DNA of 64,000 bases from Roseomonas mucosa ATCC BAA-692 (GCF_000622225.1 NZ_JHWD01000002.1:409662-473661), one strand, 5' to 3'; positions 1 through 9,898 are shown, counted from the stretch's first letter. Numbers and translations: made by a program. The notes: generated by a model not told the origin, from the sequence alone.

Positions 1-405
1 GGCGGCGCGGGCCACCCGGTTCCCTTCCAGCACCTCCAGCGTGATCTTGCAGCAGCCCCGTTCCCGCGCGATCCGCTCGGCCTCGGCCAGCAGCATCCGG
101 CCGATCCCCCGCCCCCGGAAGCGGCGGGACACCACCACGTCGTGCAGGTTCAGCAGGGGCCGCCCGGCGAAGGTGGAGAAGCCCTCGAAGGCGTTCAGCA
201 GCCCCGCCGCCTCGCCCTCCGCATGGGCCAGCAGGGTCAGGGCCTGGGGCCGCCGGGCCAGTTCCGCGGCCAGGCCCTCCGCGACGCCGTCCGGCAGGGG
301 CTTGCCGCCGCCCATCGGGTCGAGGGCGTATTCCCGCATCAGCCGGGCGATCGCGCCGGCCTGGACCGGGTCGCCGTAATCCGCCTGCGCCACGGTGACG
401 GTCAT
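1..405 (-). CDS. GNAT family N-acetyltransferase (C-terminus cut by window edge)
   Basis: This is a GNAT-fold acyl-CoA N-acyltransferase; the acceptor substrate cannot be told. The 135 visible codons begin at an ATG (complement of 403-405). The acetyl-CoA pyrophosphate-binding signature R-x-x-G-x-G/A is seen near residues 97-105 as VVSRRFRGRGIGRMLL. It is followed by the helix EAERIARERG and strand CKITLEVL typical of motif A/B. The usual C-terminal strand (the Y/F-x-x-x-G-F region) lies beyond the left edge, so the gene is truncated by the window and not by mutation. The next gene toward the right is a small hypothetical on the same strand, 79 bp away. Confidence 0.88.
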   Translation of the reverse strand, partial: MTVTVAQADYGDPVQAGAIARLMREYALDPMGGGKPLPDGVAEGLAAELARRPQALTLLAHAEGEAAGLLNAFEGFSTFAGRPLLNLHDVVVSRRFRGRGIGRMLLAEAERIARERGCCKITLEVLEGNRVARAA

Positions 406-484
406 GGAAGTCCTCGCGCCGGAATGGAGAAGGTAAGGCCGGGAAACGGCCGTTGCCGGAGCGGACCTGCCACCCTTCCGGGCT

Positions 485-772
485 TCAAGCCATCCCGCTC
501 CGCATGCTTCCCATGGCGGCCCGGATGCGCGTCCATTCCACCACGGCCGCCTCGGTGAAGGCGTCGGCGCAGTCCACGACCTCGGGCGGCGTGCAGCCCA
601 GGGCCCCGGCCAGATGTTCCCGGACCCCGGCCGTGGCCCGGGCGAGGACCTTCGTCATCTCCCCCCGGTCCATATCCGAAAGGATTTCCTGGGCGAACCG
701 GACACCGCCTTCGCGGGACGCCTGCAGCGTTTCCCGGTAGAAGCGGGCCCTTTCCTTGGTGTCCTGCGCCAT
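485..772 (-). CDS. small conserved-looking hypothetical protein (95 aa)
   Basis: I do not recognise the family. The 95-residue product is mostly helical and charged at the N-terminus (MAQDTKERARFYRETLQ), has no signal peptide or membrane segment, and contains one Cys pair (CTPPEVVDCADAF). A purine-rich stretch AAAAGGAA lies just upstream of the ATG at 772, which supports translation. Codon usage has the strong third-position GC bias of its neighbours. It sits alone, between the GNAT gene and dctA on the same strand; the 204 bp to dctA hold no further gene. A phasin-like or regulatory role is possible but unsupported. Confidence 0.6.
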   Translation of the reverse strand: MAQDTKERARFYRETLQASREGGVRFAQEILSDMDRGEMTKVLARATAGVREHLAGALGCTPPEVVDCADAFTEAAVVEWTRIRAAMGSMRSGMA

Positions 773-976
773 TCCATTCCTTTTCCGAGCGGGTCCCGAG
801 AACCCTTCTCACCGGAGAATAGCTAAACAAGGGTGGCGGGACTGCGTTTCCGGACACAATGCGGCGGGACATGGGATTTCCCCGGTCCGGATCAGTTTTG
901 CGGAAGAAAGCGCGAAGGGCCGCCGGAATGCTCCGGAGGCCCGGCGCCCGGCCGGGGCGGCATGCAGGCCCTGCCC

Positions 977-2320
977 TCACTCCGCCGGGCGGCGCACTCC
1001 GTCGCGGTCCGGCAGCGGCAGGGTCCCGCGTTCCTCCGTACCGATCCCGGCGACGGGAATGCCGTGCAGGGCCTCGCGCAGCCGAACCGGGTCCAGCTCG
1101 CCCTCCCAGCGGCTGATCGCCACGCAGGCCACGCCGTTGCCGACGAGATTGGTCAGGGCGCGGACCTCGCTCATGAACTTGTCGATGCCGACCAGCACGG
1201 CCAGGGCCTGGATGGGGATGTCCGGGATGACCGACAGCGTGGCCGCCAGGGTGATGAAGCCCGCCCCGGTCACGCCCGAGGCGCCCTTGGAGGTCAGCAT
1301 CGCCACCAGCAGGATGGTCAGCTCCTGCCCCCAGCTCAGATGGGTGTTGGTGGCATTGGCCAGGAACATCGTGGCCAGCGTCATGTAGATGTTGGTGCCG
1401 TCGAGGTTGAAGGAATAGCCGAGCGGCACGGTGATGCCGACCACCTTGGGCGAGCAGCCCAGCGCCTCCATCTTGCGCATGATCTGCGGCAGCACGCTCT
1501 CGCTGCTGGAGGTGCCGAGCACGATCAGCAGCTCCTCGCGGATGTAGTTGACGAAGCGCAGGATCGAGAAGCCGCAGAGCCAGCCGACGAAGCCCAGCAC
1601 CACCAGCACGAAGAGCGCCGAGGTGATGTAGAAGGTCCCCACCAGCTCGCCCAGTTGCAGCAGGGAGCGGATGCCATAGGCGCCGATGGTGAAGGCCATG
1701 GCGCCGAAGGCACCGATCGGCGCCACCTTCACCACGATCGCGACGATGCCGAAGAAGACCCGCGCCATGCCGTCGATCGCCGCCGCGGTGGGCGCGCGGA
1801 AACGCTCCGGCAGGGCATTGATGGCAAAGCCGGTCAGTACCGCCAGCAGCAGCACCTGCAGCAGGTCGCCATTGGCGAAGGCGCCGATGAAGGTGTCGGG
1901 GATGATCGCCATCAGATGCGCCGCGACGCTGTCCTTGGCCGCCTGCTGGGCATAGGCCTGGATGGCGCTGGCGTTGAGCTGCGACGGGTCGATGTTGAAG
2001 CCGCTGCCGGTGCCGAAGACCTTGGCCACGAAGAGGCCGATCACCAGGGCGAAGGTCGAGATCACCTCGAAGTAGAACAGCGCCTTGATGCCGACGCGGC
2101 CCACCGAGCGCGCATCGTTCACCGAGGCGATGCCGTGCACCACGGTGCAGAAGACCACAGGGGCGATGACCAGCTTGATCAGCTTCACGAAGCCGTCGCC
2201 CAGCGGCTTCATCGCCGCGCCGGTCTCCGGCCAGAGGGCGCCGACCAGAACGCCGAGGACGATGGCGACGAGGACCTGGACGTAGAGAAGGGACAACCAG
2301 CGCCTGAGCATGGGCGACAT
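977..2320 (-). CDS. dctA: C4-dicarboxylate:cation symporter (DctA, DAACS family)
   Basis: Inner-membrane symporter importing succinate, fumarate, malate and possibly orotate with H+/Na+. The 447 aa length fits DctA (about 430-450). Family marks are visible: the serine-rich re-entrant loop [11 protein letters not shown], the substrate/cation motif [13 protein letters not shown], and [13 protein letters not shown] with [17 protein letters not shown] in the second re-entrant hairpin and last helix. About eight hydrophobic helices are present. The C-terminal 35 residues are polar and rich in Arg/Glu, as is usual. It stands alone, with no dctB/dctD two-component genes next to it in this window. 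The upstream region contains a TATATA stretch (about 2395-2400) that could be a -10 element, but I could not define a promoter. Confidence 0.93.
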   Translation of the reverse strand: MSPMLRRWLSLLYVQVLVAIVLGVLVGALWPETGAAMKPLGDGFVKLIKLVIAPVVFCTVVHGIASVNDARSVGRVGIKALFYFEVISTFALVIGLFVAKVFGTGSGFNIDPSQLNASAIQAYAQQAAKDSVAAHLMAIIPDTFIGAFANGDLLQVLLLAVLTGFAINALPERFRAPTAAAIDGMARVFFGIVAIVVKVAPIGAFGAMAFTIGAYGIRSLLQLGELVGTFYITSALFVLVVLGFVGWLCGFSILRFVNYIREELLIVLGTSSSESVLPQIMRKMEALGCSPKVVGITVPLGYSFNLDGTNIYMTLATMFLANATNTHLSWGQELTILLVAMLTSKGASGVTGAGFITLAATLSVIPDIPIQALAVLVGIDKFMSEVRALTNLVGNGVACVAISRWEGELDPVRLREALHGIPVAGIGTEERGTLPLPDRDGVRRPAE

Positions 2321-2454
2321 ATCTCCGAGAGTCCGTCCCGGCCGGAACGAAGAACGGCCTCCGGAGAAGCGACCGGGCTGCTGACGCCCACTGATATATA
2401 GAGGACTGCCGGGTGTTTCCTTTCTCCCCGGTTACCTCGTGTCCATCTTGTTCG

Positions 2455-3591
2455 TCAGACGGTGAGCCCGAGCAGTTCCGCGATCCGCGGCGTGGCCTTC
2501 ACTCCCGTGCCGGTCAGCAGCAGCACCGTGCTCTGCGCCGCGCCGATGCGCCCTTCCCGCAGCAACCGGCCGAAGCCTGCCGCCGCCTGCGCGCTGGTCG
2601 GCTCGGCATAGAGGCCCTGCCCCGCCAGTTCGAGCGTGGCCCGGGCGATCTCCTCTTCCTCCAGAATGACAGCGCCGCCATGCGTTTCGCGCAAGGCCTG
2701 GACGACCTCCGGCAGGCGGATCGGCGCGGCAATGGCGGTGCCCTCGGCGATGGTCGGGCGCGGCTCAGCCGGCGGGGCGCCGAGCGCGGCGCGGGCGATG
2801 GGCGCGCAATTCGCCGGCTGCACGGCGAAGAGGCGCGGCATCCGCGCGATCTGCCCGGCCCGCAGCAGCTCCGCGAAGCCGATCCAGCAGCCCAGCACGT
2901 TGGAGCCGGCGCCGCAGGGGATCACGATGTTGTCCGGCGCTCGGAAGCCGAGATCCTCCCAGAGCTCATAGGCCAGGGTCTTGGTGCCGTGCAGGAAGAA
3001 GGGATGCCAGTTGTGCGAGGCGTAGAAGGTGCCGGACTCGCGCTCCCGCCCCTGGCGCAGCGCCTCGTCGGCGCAGTCCTGCCGCGTGCCGGGCACGAGC
3101 TGGATCTCGGCCCCGGCGGCGCGAGACTGCACCGTCTTGGCGGGCGAGGTCGATTCCGGCACCAGGATGCGCGCCCGCATCCCGCCCGCCGCCGCATAGG
3201 TGGCGATGGCCGCGCCGCCATTGCCGGAGGAGTCCTCCAGCACCGCGCCGATCCCCTGTTCCCGCAGCAGCGAAAGCATCACCGAGGCGCCACGGTCCTT
3301 GAAGGAGCTGGTGGGCATGAACCATTCGCACTTCACCAGGGCCGTACCGGCGCCGAGGCGGCGCTCCAGCAGCGGCGTGCAACCCTCGCCCAGCGAAATC
3401 GGGGCGGGAGGGGCGAAGGGCAGCGCCGCGGCATAGCGCCAGACCGAACGCTCGCCGCGCGCGATGTCGTCGCGGCCGATGCCGGGCAGGTCGGTGAGGA
3501 AGAGCGGCTGTCCGCCGTCGCCGCACCAGCGCGGCAGTTCCAGCGGCCAGCGCTGGCCGGAGCGGGGGTCGAGATAGGCTGTGTTGCTCAT
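2455..3591 (-). CDS. PLP-dependent threonine synthase-like protein (fold type II)
   Basis: Fold-type II pyridoxal-phosphate enzyme. The Schiff-base lysine lies in TSSFKDRGASVM and the phosphate-binding glycine loop is SSGNGGAAIATYA, both classic for threonine synthase and relatives. The second cofactor motif is LLLTGTGVKA near the C-terminus. I chose the ATG at 3591 because it gives the canonical start MSNTAYLDPRSG; longer frames only add low-complexity residues. At 378 aa it is slightly short for ThrC. It is divergent from the M20 hydrolase gene at 3693 with a 101-bp shared promoter region. That pairing suggests an amino-acid salvage step instead of the main threonine pathway, but the true substrate is unknown. 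Confidence 0.82.
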   Translation of the reverse strand: MSNTAYLDPRSGQRWPLELPRWCGDGGQPLFLTDLPGIGRDDIARGERSVWRYAAALPFAPPAPISLGEGCTPLLERRLGAGTALVKCEWFMPTSSFKDRGASVMLSLLREQGIGAVLEDSSGNGGAAIATYAAAGGMRARILVPESTSPAKTVQSRAAGAEIQLVPGTRQDCADEALRQGRERESGTFYASHNWHPFFLHGTKTLAYELWEDLGFRAPDNIVIPCGAGSNVLGCWIGFAELLRAGQIARMPRLFAVQPANCAPIARAALGAPPAEPRPTIAEGTAIAAPIRLPEVVQALRETHGGAVILEEEEIARATLELAGQGLYAEPTSAQAAAGFGRLLREGRIGAAQSTVLLLTGTGVKATPRIAELLGLTV

Positions 3592-3692
3592 GGGGCGCGG
3601 AGCCTCGCGCGGCTCCCGCCTCCCGGCAAGGGGCCTTGCCATGCGCCGGACCGGGCGCGAGACAAGGGGCACGGAAGCAGCAGGAGAAGAGC

Positions 3693-4799
3693 ATGACCGA
3701 GGCCGATGCCGTGGCTGTCCTGGCCCGCGACCTGGTGCGGATCGACAGCCGCTCCAGCCTCTCCAACCTGCCCGTCGCCGAGCGGCTGGAGGCCGAGCTG
3801 CGTGGCTTCGAGATCGAGCGGCTGGACTATGCGGATGCCGCCGGCGTGGCCAAGCGCGTCCTGGTGGCCCATCGCGGCCCGCTGTCCGGCGGCGGCCTCG
3901 CCCTGTCGGGCCATATGGACACGGTGCCGGAAACCGGCTGGACGGAGGACCCCTGGTCGGGCCGGGTGGACGAGGCGGGCATCCTGCACGGCCTGGGCGC
4001 CGCCGACATGAAGGGCCCGGTGGCCGCCATTGTGGTCGCGGCGCGCGGCCTGCCCGCCGGCATCCCCGTGACCCTGCTGCTGACCACCGACGAGGAAACC
4101 ACCAAGCAGGGCGCCCGCCTCGTGGCGCAGCGTTCGGAACTGGCCCGGCGCGCGGTGCCGCGCGGCATCGTGGTGGCGGAGCCGACCAGCCTGATCCCCG
4201 TGCGCGGCCACCGCGCCAACGTCATGTTCACCGCGACCGCCACGGGCATCCAGGCGCATTCCTCCGGCGCCCGGGGAGTGAACGCGAACTGGGCGCTGAT
4301 CCCCTTCCTGGCGGAGATGCGGGAGGTCTTCGCCCGACTGCGAAGCGATCCGGCGTTGCAGGACCCGGCCTACGACCCGCCCTTTTCCGACTTCAACCTG
4401 CTGATCGACAACCACGGCACGGCGGTGAACGTCACCGTCCCCCGTGCCACGGCGCGCATCAAGTTCCGCTATTCCCGCAGCATCGATCCGGCGCCGGTCG
4501 TGGCGGCGGTGCGCGCGGCCGCGGAGCGTGCCGGGCTGGCACTGGAGATGCAGGCCGATCCTGGCGCGCCGGAACTGCCGGAGGAGCACCCGCTGGTGGC
4601 GCTGGCGGTGCGCGAGACCGGCCAGGCGCCGCGCACCGCCGCCTATGGCACCGACGCGACGGAGCTCCAGGCCCTGGCGCCCTGCGTCGTGCTGGGCCCG
4701 GGCACGATCGCCGTGGCCCACAGCCCGGGGGAGCACGTCCCGCTGGCGGAACTCGCCCGGGCCGTGCCGCTCTTCCGCCGTCTCGTCAGCACTGGGTGA
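3693..4799 (+). CDS. M20 family deacetylase (acetylornithine deacetylase/ArgE-like)
   Basis: Zinc-dependent amidohydrolase of the ArgE/DapE/CPG2 family. The metal ligands are visible: LSGHMDTVPE (His and catalytic Asp), GAADMKGPVAAI (bridging Asp), and TTDEETTKQGA (catalytic and ligand Glu pair), with a later His in HSPGEHVPL. The dimerisation lid domain lies between about residues 170 and 280. The ATG at 3693 is chosen because AGGAGA lies 6-8 bases upstream; the 19-residue longer reading has no such site. The gene runs divergently from the PLP enzyme. Its last 14 bases overlap the end of the convergent diguanylate cyclase gene. The acyl-amino-acid substrate is not determinable. Confidence 0.87.
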   Translation: MTEADAVAVLARDLVRIDSRSSLSNLPVAERLEAELRGFEIERLDYADAAGVAKRVLVAHRGPLSGGGLALSGHMDTVPETGWTEDPWSGRVDEAGILHGLGAADMKGPVAAIVVAARGLPAGIPVTLLLTTDEETTKQGARLVAQRSELARRAVPRGIVVAEPTSLIPVRGHRANVMFTATATGIQAHSSGARGVNANWALIPFLAEMREVFARLRSDPALQDPAYDPPFSDFNLLIDNHGTAVNVTVPRATARIKFRYSRSIDPAPVVAAVRAAAERAGLALEMQADPGAPELPEEHPLVALAVRETGQAPRTAAYGTDATELQALAPCVVLGPGTIAVAHSPGEHVPLAELARAVPLFRRLVSTG

Positions 4800-6099
4800 G
4801 CGGCAGATCCGGCCGCGACCGGAGCCGCGAAGCGGGCCGCGCCTCGCGGCTGTCCGGCGCCTGGGCGCGGACGAGGTCCCGCCCTTCCCGCTTGGCGGCA
4901 TAGAGTGCCCGGTCCGCCGCTTCCAGCAGGCTCCGGGGGCTGATCTCCTGCCCGGGCGCCATGGCGGCGACGCCCAGGCTCAGCGTTGCCATGCCGCCGC
5001 GTGCCGTGGGGTGCGGGATGCCCTGTGCCCGCATGGAGCGGCGGATCCGCTCCGCCACGCCCATCGCCGCCTCCAGCCCGGTCCCGGGCAGCAGGACGGC
5101 GAACTCTTCCCCGCCGAGCCGGGCCGCGAGGTCGCTGCCGTCGCGCAGGTTGCGTTGCAGCACCTTCGCCACGCGCCGCAGGCAGGCATCCCCTTCCGGA
5201 TGGCCGTGGTGGTCGTTGATGGCCTTGAAGTGATCCGCGTCGATCATGAGGACCGACAGCGGCCGGCCATGGTGCCGCGCACGCGCGAATTCATGGGCAT
5301 AGGCCTGGTCGAAGCGACGGCGGTTCGGCAAGCCGGTCAGCGGGTCGCTGCAGGCCTCCCGGCGGTAATGGGCCTCCGCACGCTCTCGGATCATGGTCAC
5401 CGCCCCGAAGCCGTGCAGGACGAAGAAGACGAGCGCGCTGACCAGGACCAGCCCGAGCGAGAGATCCGGCAGGAAGTGGAACCGCACCGGATCGGGGGAC
5501 ACCAGCATCGCCACACCCCGGAAGGCCATGACCGCGACGCTGCCGACCATCGCCGCGAACATCCACCAGCGCGCCGAGATCCTTTCGGCCCGGCCACGCC
5601 ACAGCTCCCAGGCCGCGACGGCGAACAGGCCGCCGTGCAGGAGCGAGGCCAGCAGCACGCGCCGGTCGTAGCGGCCGTAGAATTCCGGGATCCGGCAGGC
5701 CAGGAGCCAGACCAGCGGCGCCAGCAGGATCAGCAGGACGGGGGTCGCGCGCCCGTCGGCCCGGCGGTGCCCGGCCCAGATCAGCGCGGAGCAGAGGATG
5801 GCCAGCGCGTTCGACAGGTCCACCGTCACCAGCAGAGGCAGGGCGGAGCGGTCGAACTGAAGGGCCATGGCCAGGGTTTCGCTGAGGAAGGCCCCTCCGA
5901 AGATCAGCGGCAGGTCATGTCCCGGGCTGGCCCGCCAGGACATGAGGCAGGCCAGGGCGCTGGTGCCGGTCACCAGGGTGACGGCCAGGATCAGGGTCGG
6001 AGCGTCCAGGAACATGTCGCGGCGGGTGACCCTCTTCGGCGGCATCGGAGGGGGCGGCGGTCTTAGGCTTCCATGAACCCGACCTCGCTCCACCCGCAT
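4786..6099 (-). CDS. membrane-anchored GGDEF diguanylate cyclase
   Basis: Predicted to synthesise cyclic di-GMP from two GTP. The N-terminal half has about seven hydrophobic segments (for example LILAVTLVTGTSALACL, LLASLLHGGLFAVAAW, LVLVSALVFFVLHGF), likely a 7TM sensor. The C-terminal GGDEF domain begins at DPLTGLPNRRRFDQ and carries the active-site motif RLGGEEFAVLL, so it should be active. The inhibitory I-site is not canonical: the equivalent segment is DGSDLAAR with Asp where RxxD has Arg, so product inhibition may be missing. The start is uncertain. ATG at 6099 has AGGAA 7 bases upstream; ATGs at 6120, 6045 and 6015 are also in frame. It converges on the M20 gene. Confidence 0.86.
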   Translation of the reverse strand: MRVERGRVHGSLRPPPPPMPPKRVTRRDMFLDAPTLILAVTLVTGTSALACLMSWRASPGHDLPLIFGGAFLSETLAMALQFDRSALPLLVTVDLSNALAILCSALIWAGHRRADGRATPVLLILLAPLVWLLACRIPEFYGRYDRRVLLASLLHGGLFAVAAWELWRGRAERISARWWMFAAMVGSVAVMAFRGVAMLVSPDPVRFHFLPDLSLGLVLVSALVFFVLHGFGAVTMIRERAEAHYRREACSDPLTGLPNRRRFDQAYAHEFARARHHGRPLSVLMIDADHFKAINDHHGHPEGDACLRRVAKVLQRNLRDGSDLAARLGGEEFAVLLPGTGLEAAMGVAERIRRSMRAQGIPHPTARGGMATLSLGVAAMAPGQEISPRSLLEAADRALYAAKREGRDLVRAQAPDSREARPASRLRSRPDLPLTQC

Positions 6100-6300
6100 G
6101 ACGTGATTCCTATGGATCATTCACACGCAAAAGTCATCATTCCACGTTGGATTTAAGCTTGGTTCGCTAAGATCTGCCCCAGCCACACGGAAAAGCCCCT
6201 CTTTCCGCGGCAGGCGGCCCCCGGCCGGGCATCGATCCACCCCCTCAGAGGCGGGGACGGTCCGGCGGGAATAGCCGTCGGAGCCGCCCCACCTGTCCGG

Positions 6301-7731
6301 TCAGACGCCCTTGCTCATCGCCTGGATGGGCGGCTGCACATCCGCGGGCAGCGGGCAGACATAGGGGGTGGCCGCCGTCCGCGCCGCGAGATCGGCCTTG
6401 GCCTTCTCGATCAGCGAGGGGTCCTGCAGCGCATCCACCGCCGTGCCCGCCATCACCTTGGCGACATGCAGCAGGCCCTTGTGGGCGATGCCGGACTTGC
6501 CCTGCGCCGTGAGCTGCCAGGAATGCCCCGGCGTGCCGATGGCATAGGTGGCGCCGCGCGCCTGCACCGTCGGCACCACCCAGGAGACGTCGCCCACATC
6601 GGTGGAGCCGACGCCGCCCCGGCCCCTGGAATGCAGCGGCACGATGAAGTCGGCCAGCGGCTTGTTCCGGTCCACCGGCACGCCGGCGCGGCGGAAGGCG
6701 GCGGCGATGTCGTCATCGTTCAGCGTCTTGCGGATCTCCTCCGCGAAGGCGCGGTCCTCCTCGTCGAACTGTGGCGGGCCCAGGCGCTGGAAGTTGTCGT
6801 ACATCGCCTGTTCCAGCGGCGTGTTGCCCATCAGGTTCGAGACGGCGCTGACCACCTTGGTGGCGACAGCCGTCTCGGTCATCAGCGCCGCGCCGTCGGC
6901 GATCTTGCGGACGCGGGCGACCAGCGCGTTCAGCTCGTTCAGGTCGGCGGCGCGGATCAGGTAGCGCACCTTGGCCGAGCCCTGCACCACGTTCGGCGCG
7001 ATGCCGCCGGCATCCAGATAGGCGTAGTGGACGCGGGCATGGCTCGGCATATGCTCGCGCATGTAGTTCACACCGACATTCATCAGCTCCACCGCGTCGA
7101 GCGCCGAGCGGCCGAGTTCCGGCGCGGCGGCGGCGTGGGAGGAGCGGCCGGTGAAGGTGAAGTCGATGCGTGTGTTGGCGAGACTCACCGCGTCGTTCAC
7201 GCCGGACAGCGGCGCCGGATGCCAGGAGATGGCGATGTCCACATCCTTGAAGGCGCCGTCGCGCACCATGAAGCCCTTGGCGGCGCCGCCTTCCTCGGCC
7301 GGGCAGCCGTAGTAGCGCACGCGGCCCCTGATGCCGTTCTCCGCCAACCAGTCCTTCACCGCCGCTGCCGCCAGCAGGGCGGCGGAGCCGAGCAGGTTGT
7401 GGCCGCAGCCATGGCCCTTGCCTTCCTGGCCCTCGACCGGGCGCGGCTCGGCCAGGCCGGCCTCCTGGCTCAGCCCGGGCAGCGCGTCGTACTCGCCCAG
7501 GATGGCGATCACCGGCCCGCCCTCGCCCGCCTCGCCCATCACCGCGGTCGGGATGCCCGCGACATCCTTCGTGATGCGGAAGCCTTCCTTCTCCAGCTGG
7601 GCAATATGCTCCGCCACCGAGCGGTGCTCGCCATAGGCCAGTTCCGGCATGCCCCAGACCCGGTCGGAAAGGCCGATATAGTCGTCGCGCTTCTTCTCGA
7701 CGTGGCGCCAGATCTCTTCGCTGTTCTGCAT
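6301..7731 (-). CDS. M20 family amidohydrolase, AbgB-like (p-aminobenzoyl-glutamate hydrolase subunit B type)
   Basis: Metal-dependent amidohydrolase of the M20D group. The signature GHGCGHNLLGSAALLA supplies His/Cys metal ligands and YYGCPAEEGGAAKG the catalytic Glu pair. SWHPAPLSGVN and the dimerisation-loop FTGRSSHAAAAPELGRSALD match AbgB proteins. The 476 aa length matches AbgB (about 480). The start at 7731 gives MQNSEEIWRHVEKKRDD with AGGA upstream; frames extending further are not needed. No abgA partner is adjacent, so it may act as a homodimer on an N-acyl or aminobenzoyl amino acid. It is monocistronic, with Pit genes upstream on the same strand 226 bp away. Confidence 0.87.
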   Translation of the reverse strand: MQNSEEIWRHVEKKRDDYIGLSDRVWGMPELAYGEHRSVAEHIAQLEKEGFRITKDVAGIPTAVMGEAGEGGPVIAILGEYDALPGLSQEAGLAEPRPVEGQEGKGHGCGHNLLGSAALLAAAAVKDWLAENGIRGRVRYYGCPAEEGGAAKGFMVRDGAFKDVDIAISWHPAPLSGVNDAVSLANTRIDFTFTGRSSHAAAAPELGRSALDAVELMNVGVNYMREHMPSHARVHYAYLDAGGIAPNVVQGSAKVRYLIRAADLNELNALVARVRKIADGAALMTETAVATKVVSAVSNLMGNTPLEQAMYDNFQRLGPPQFDEEDRAFAEEIRKTLNDDDIAAAFRRAGVPVDRNKPLADFIVPLHSRGRGGVGSTDVGDVSWVVPTVQARGATYAIGTPGHSWQLTAQGKSGIAHKGLLHVAKVMAGTAVDALQDPSLIEKAKADLAARTAATPYVCPLPADVQPPIQAMSKGV

Positions 7732-7957
7732 CGGAAACAATCCTGTCTGCTTCGGGTCCGGTTCCGGGGGCGGCCGGTGCGGCAAGGCGGTCCCCTCGTC
7801 ATGGCACAGGGGGAAAGGCTCTCGCGGAACGACCGCCCGGCCGTGGCGGGGCGGGACTATGCGCCCAACCCGCGTGGGCCGGAACCCGGCCGAGCCCCCA
7901 TGGATACATCCCGCCAGCGGGGCTTCCGGAGGCTGGCGGCCGTGCCAGCCCAGCGCC

Positions 7958-8965
7958 TCAGCCGAGGAAGCCCACCGCCCAGTAGGCCAGCGCCGCGATC
8001 GCCGCCGAGGCGGGCAGCGTGACGACCCAGGCCACCACGATGCTGCCGGCCACCCCCCAGCGCACCGCCGAGGCACGACGCGCCGAGCCGACGCCGACGA
8101 TGGCGCCGGTGATGGTATGGGTGGTGGAGACGGGCACGCCGAAGCCCGTGGCCATGAAGAGCGTGATGGCGCCGCCGGTCTCGGCGCAGAAGCCCTGCAC
8201 CGGGGTCAGCCGGGTGATGCGGGAGCCCATGGTATGGACGATGCGCCAGCCGCCCGTCAGCGTGCCCAGCGCGATGGCGGCATGGCAGGACAGCACGACC
8301 CAGAGCGGCACGTGGAACTCGCCGCCCAGCATCCCCTGGGAATAGAGCAGGACGGCGATGATCCCCATGGTCTTCTGCGCGTCGTTGCCGCCATGGCCGA
8401 GCGCATAGGCGGAGGCCGAGAAGAACTGCAGGATCCGGAAGGAGCGGTCCACCGCGAAGGGGGTGGACCGCGCGAAGATCCAGGACACGGCGAAGACCAG
8501 CAGCAGCGCCAGGACCAGCCCCAGCAGCGGAGAGAGCACGATGGCCGCGACCGTCTTGCCCAGGCCGGACCAGACGATCGCCCCGATCCCCGCCTTCACC
8601 GTGCCGGCCCCCAGGATGCCGCCGACCAGCGCATGGGAGGAGGAGGACGGGATGCCGCGCCACCAGGTGATGATGTTCCAGGCGATGGCGCCGGCCAGCG
8701 CGCCGAAGATCACCCGCGCATCCACGATCTCCGCGTCCACGATGCCGGTGCCGATGGTCTCGGCCACGTGCAGGCCGAAGAACAGGAAGGCGATGAAGTT
8801 GAAGAAGGCCGCCCAGGCCACGGCATGATGCGGCCGCAGCACACGCGTCGCCACGATGGTGGCGATGGCGTTGGCGGCGTCGTGCAGCCCGTTCAGGAAA
8901 TCGAAGAACAGCGCGACGGCGATCAGGCCGACGAGCAGTGGCAGGGCGAGGGTCTCGACCGGCAT
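7958..8965 (-). CDS. pit: Pit-family inorganic phosphate transporter
   Basis: Low-affinity H+:metal-phosphate symporter in the inner membrane. The duplicated PiT signature is seen at the N-terminus (FDFLNGLHDAANAIAT) and again in the second half (GHGGNDAQKTMGI). GIPSSSSHALVGGILGAG and GVPVSTTHTITGAIVG are the paired helix-breaking loops. The 335 aa length suits bacterial PiT of the short type with about 8-10 membrane helices. It is the second gene of a two-gene unit: the DUF47 gene ends 16 bp upstream, the usual partner arrangement in which the cytosolic PhoU-like protein modulates the transporter. Confidence 0.92.
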   Translation of the reverse strand: MPVETLALPLLVGLIAVALFFDFLNGLHDAANAIATIVATRVLRPHHAVAWAAFFNFIAFLFFGLHVAETIGTGIVDAEIVDARVIFGALAGAIAWNIITWWRGIPSSSSHALVGGILGAGTVKAGIGAIVWSGLGKTVAAIVLSPLLGLVLALLLVFAVSWIFARSTPFAVDRSFRILQFFSASAYALGHGGNDAQKTMGIIAVLLYSQGMLGGEFHVPLWVVLSCHAAIALGTLTGGWRIVHTMGSRITRLTPVQGFCAETGGAITLFMATGFGVPVSTTHTITGAIVGVGSARRASAVRWGVAGSIVVAWVVTLPASAAIAALAYWAVGFLG

Positions 8966-8981
8966 GGGCAGGGCTCCCGGC

Positions 8982-9638
8982 TCAGACGTGCCCGATGACG
9001 ATGCTCTCGACCTGATTCGCCGCGTCGTCGAAGAGATCGACCACCCGTTCGAGCTGGTCGAAGACCTCGCGCACCGCGATGAAGCGCATCGCCCCGTCCG
9101 GTGCCTTCTCCTCCGAGATGCGGCGGAACAGCTCGGTCACGCCCTGGTCGTGGATGTCGTCCGCCTCGCCCTCCGCCGCCCGGATGGATTCGCAGAGCGC
9201 GTTGATGCGGGCGGCGTTGCCGGTGATGTCCGACAGCAGCGGCACGGTGTCGCGCAGCAGCTCGGCACAGCGCAGGATGGTGTCGCCCATGCGGCCCATC
9301 TCCGGCCCGAACTCGGTCATGCCGAAGAAGCGGATCGTCTTGGCCGTCTTCTTCATCTGGTCCAGCGTATCGTCCATGGCGCCGATCAGCGCCTGGATGT
9401 CGCCGCGGTCGAAGGGGGTGACGAAGGTCCGCCGCACCGCCTGCACGACCTCCCGCGTCACGGCATCGGCATGATCCTCGGCGGCCAGCACGGCCGGGAA
9501 ATGCGTGGCCGTCGCCTCGCCGCCCCGCAGCATGGCCCGCAGTTCCGTGGCGCCCACCACGATCGCGGCGGAATGCTGCTGGAACAGGCCGAAGAATCGC
9601 TCCTCGCGCGGAAGCATGCGGCGGAACCAGCCGAGCAT
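8982..9638 (-). CDS. DUF47 family (PhoU-like) Pit accessory protein
   Basis: Cytoplasmic helical protein of the PhoU-related DUF47 family, thought to regulate Pit activity. Visible are the all-helical layout and the E/D-rich metal-binding stretches EGEADDIHDQGVTELFRRI and EVFDQLERVVDLFDDAANQVE, typical of the family. The N-terminus MLGWFRRMLPREERFFGLFQQH is also characteristic. The length of 218 aa is normal. It is cotranscribed with pit (16-bp gap). The 260 bp between it and the divergent Nudix gene must hold the promoter; I saw no convincing Pho box there. Confidence 0.9.
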   Translation of the reverse strand: MLGWFRRMLPREERFFGLFQQHSAAIVVGATELRAMLRGGEATATHFPAVLAAEDHADAVTREVVQAVRRTFVTPFDRGDIQALIGAMDDTLDQMKKTAKTIRFFGMTEFGPEMGRMGDTILRCAELLRDTVPLLSDITGNAARINALCESIRAAEGEADDIHDQGVTELFRRISEEKAPDGAMRFIAVREVFDQLERVVDLFDDAANQVESIVIGHV

Positions 9639-9898
9639 CGGACAAACCTTTGAAAAGCCGCCGCTCGCGGCCAGGAACGCGGGGCCAGGACAGGAATGCC
9701 TGACCGCGGAGGCGTCTTCTAACCGTCACATGGCGTCCTGGCCACACTGCGGCTGGCGACTTTCCCGGCCGGCGGGATGGACGCGCCGGACCGGGAGCCG
9801 CATTGTAATCTTCCGTTTTCGTGCCCATTTTCGAGATTCGATCAGGGACCGTGAAAGATTCGACCCGGAAACGGGCGTGAAGGACACCACCTCGTGCA

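Noticed and set aside
833..2401. Long open frame of over 500 codons antisense to dctA on the + strand
   Set aside because: It mirrors the dctA codon frame in GC-rich DNA and the translation is low-complexity His/Gln/Glu/Arg with no domain; a shadow of dctA.
9640..9898. Possible Pho box ahead of the DUF47-pit unit
   Set aside because: Only loosely similar repeats (CGTCAC, GCCACA) were seen, not two clear CTGTCAT-type halves at the right spacing.
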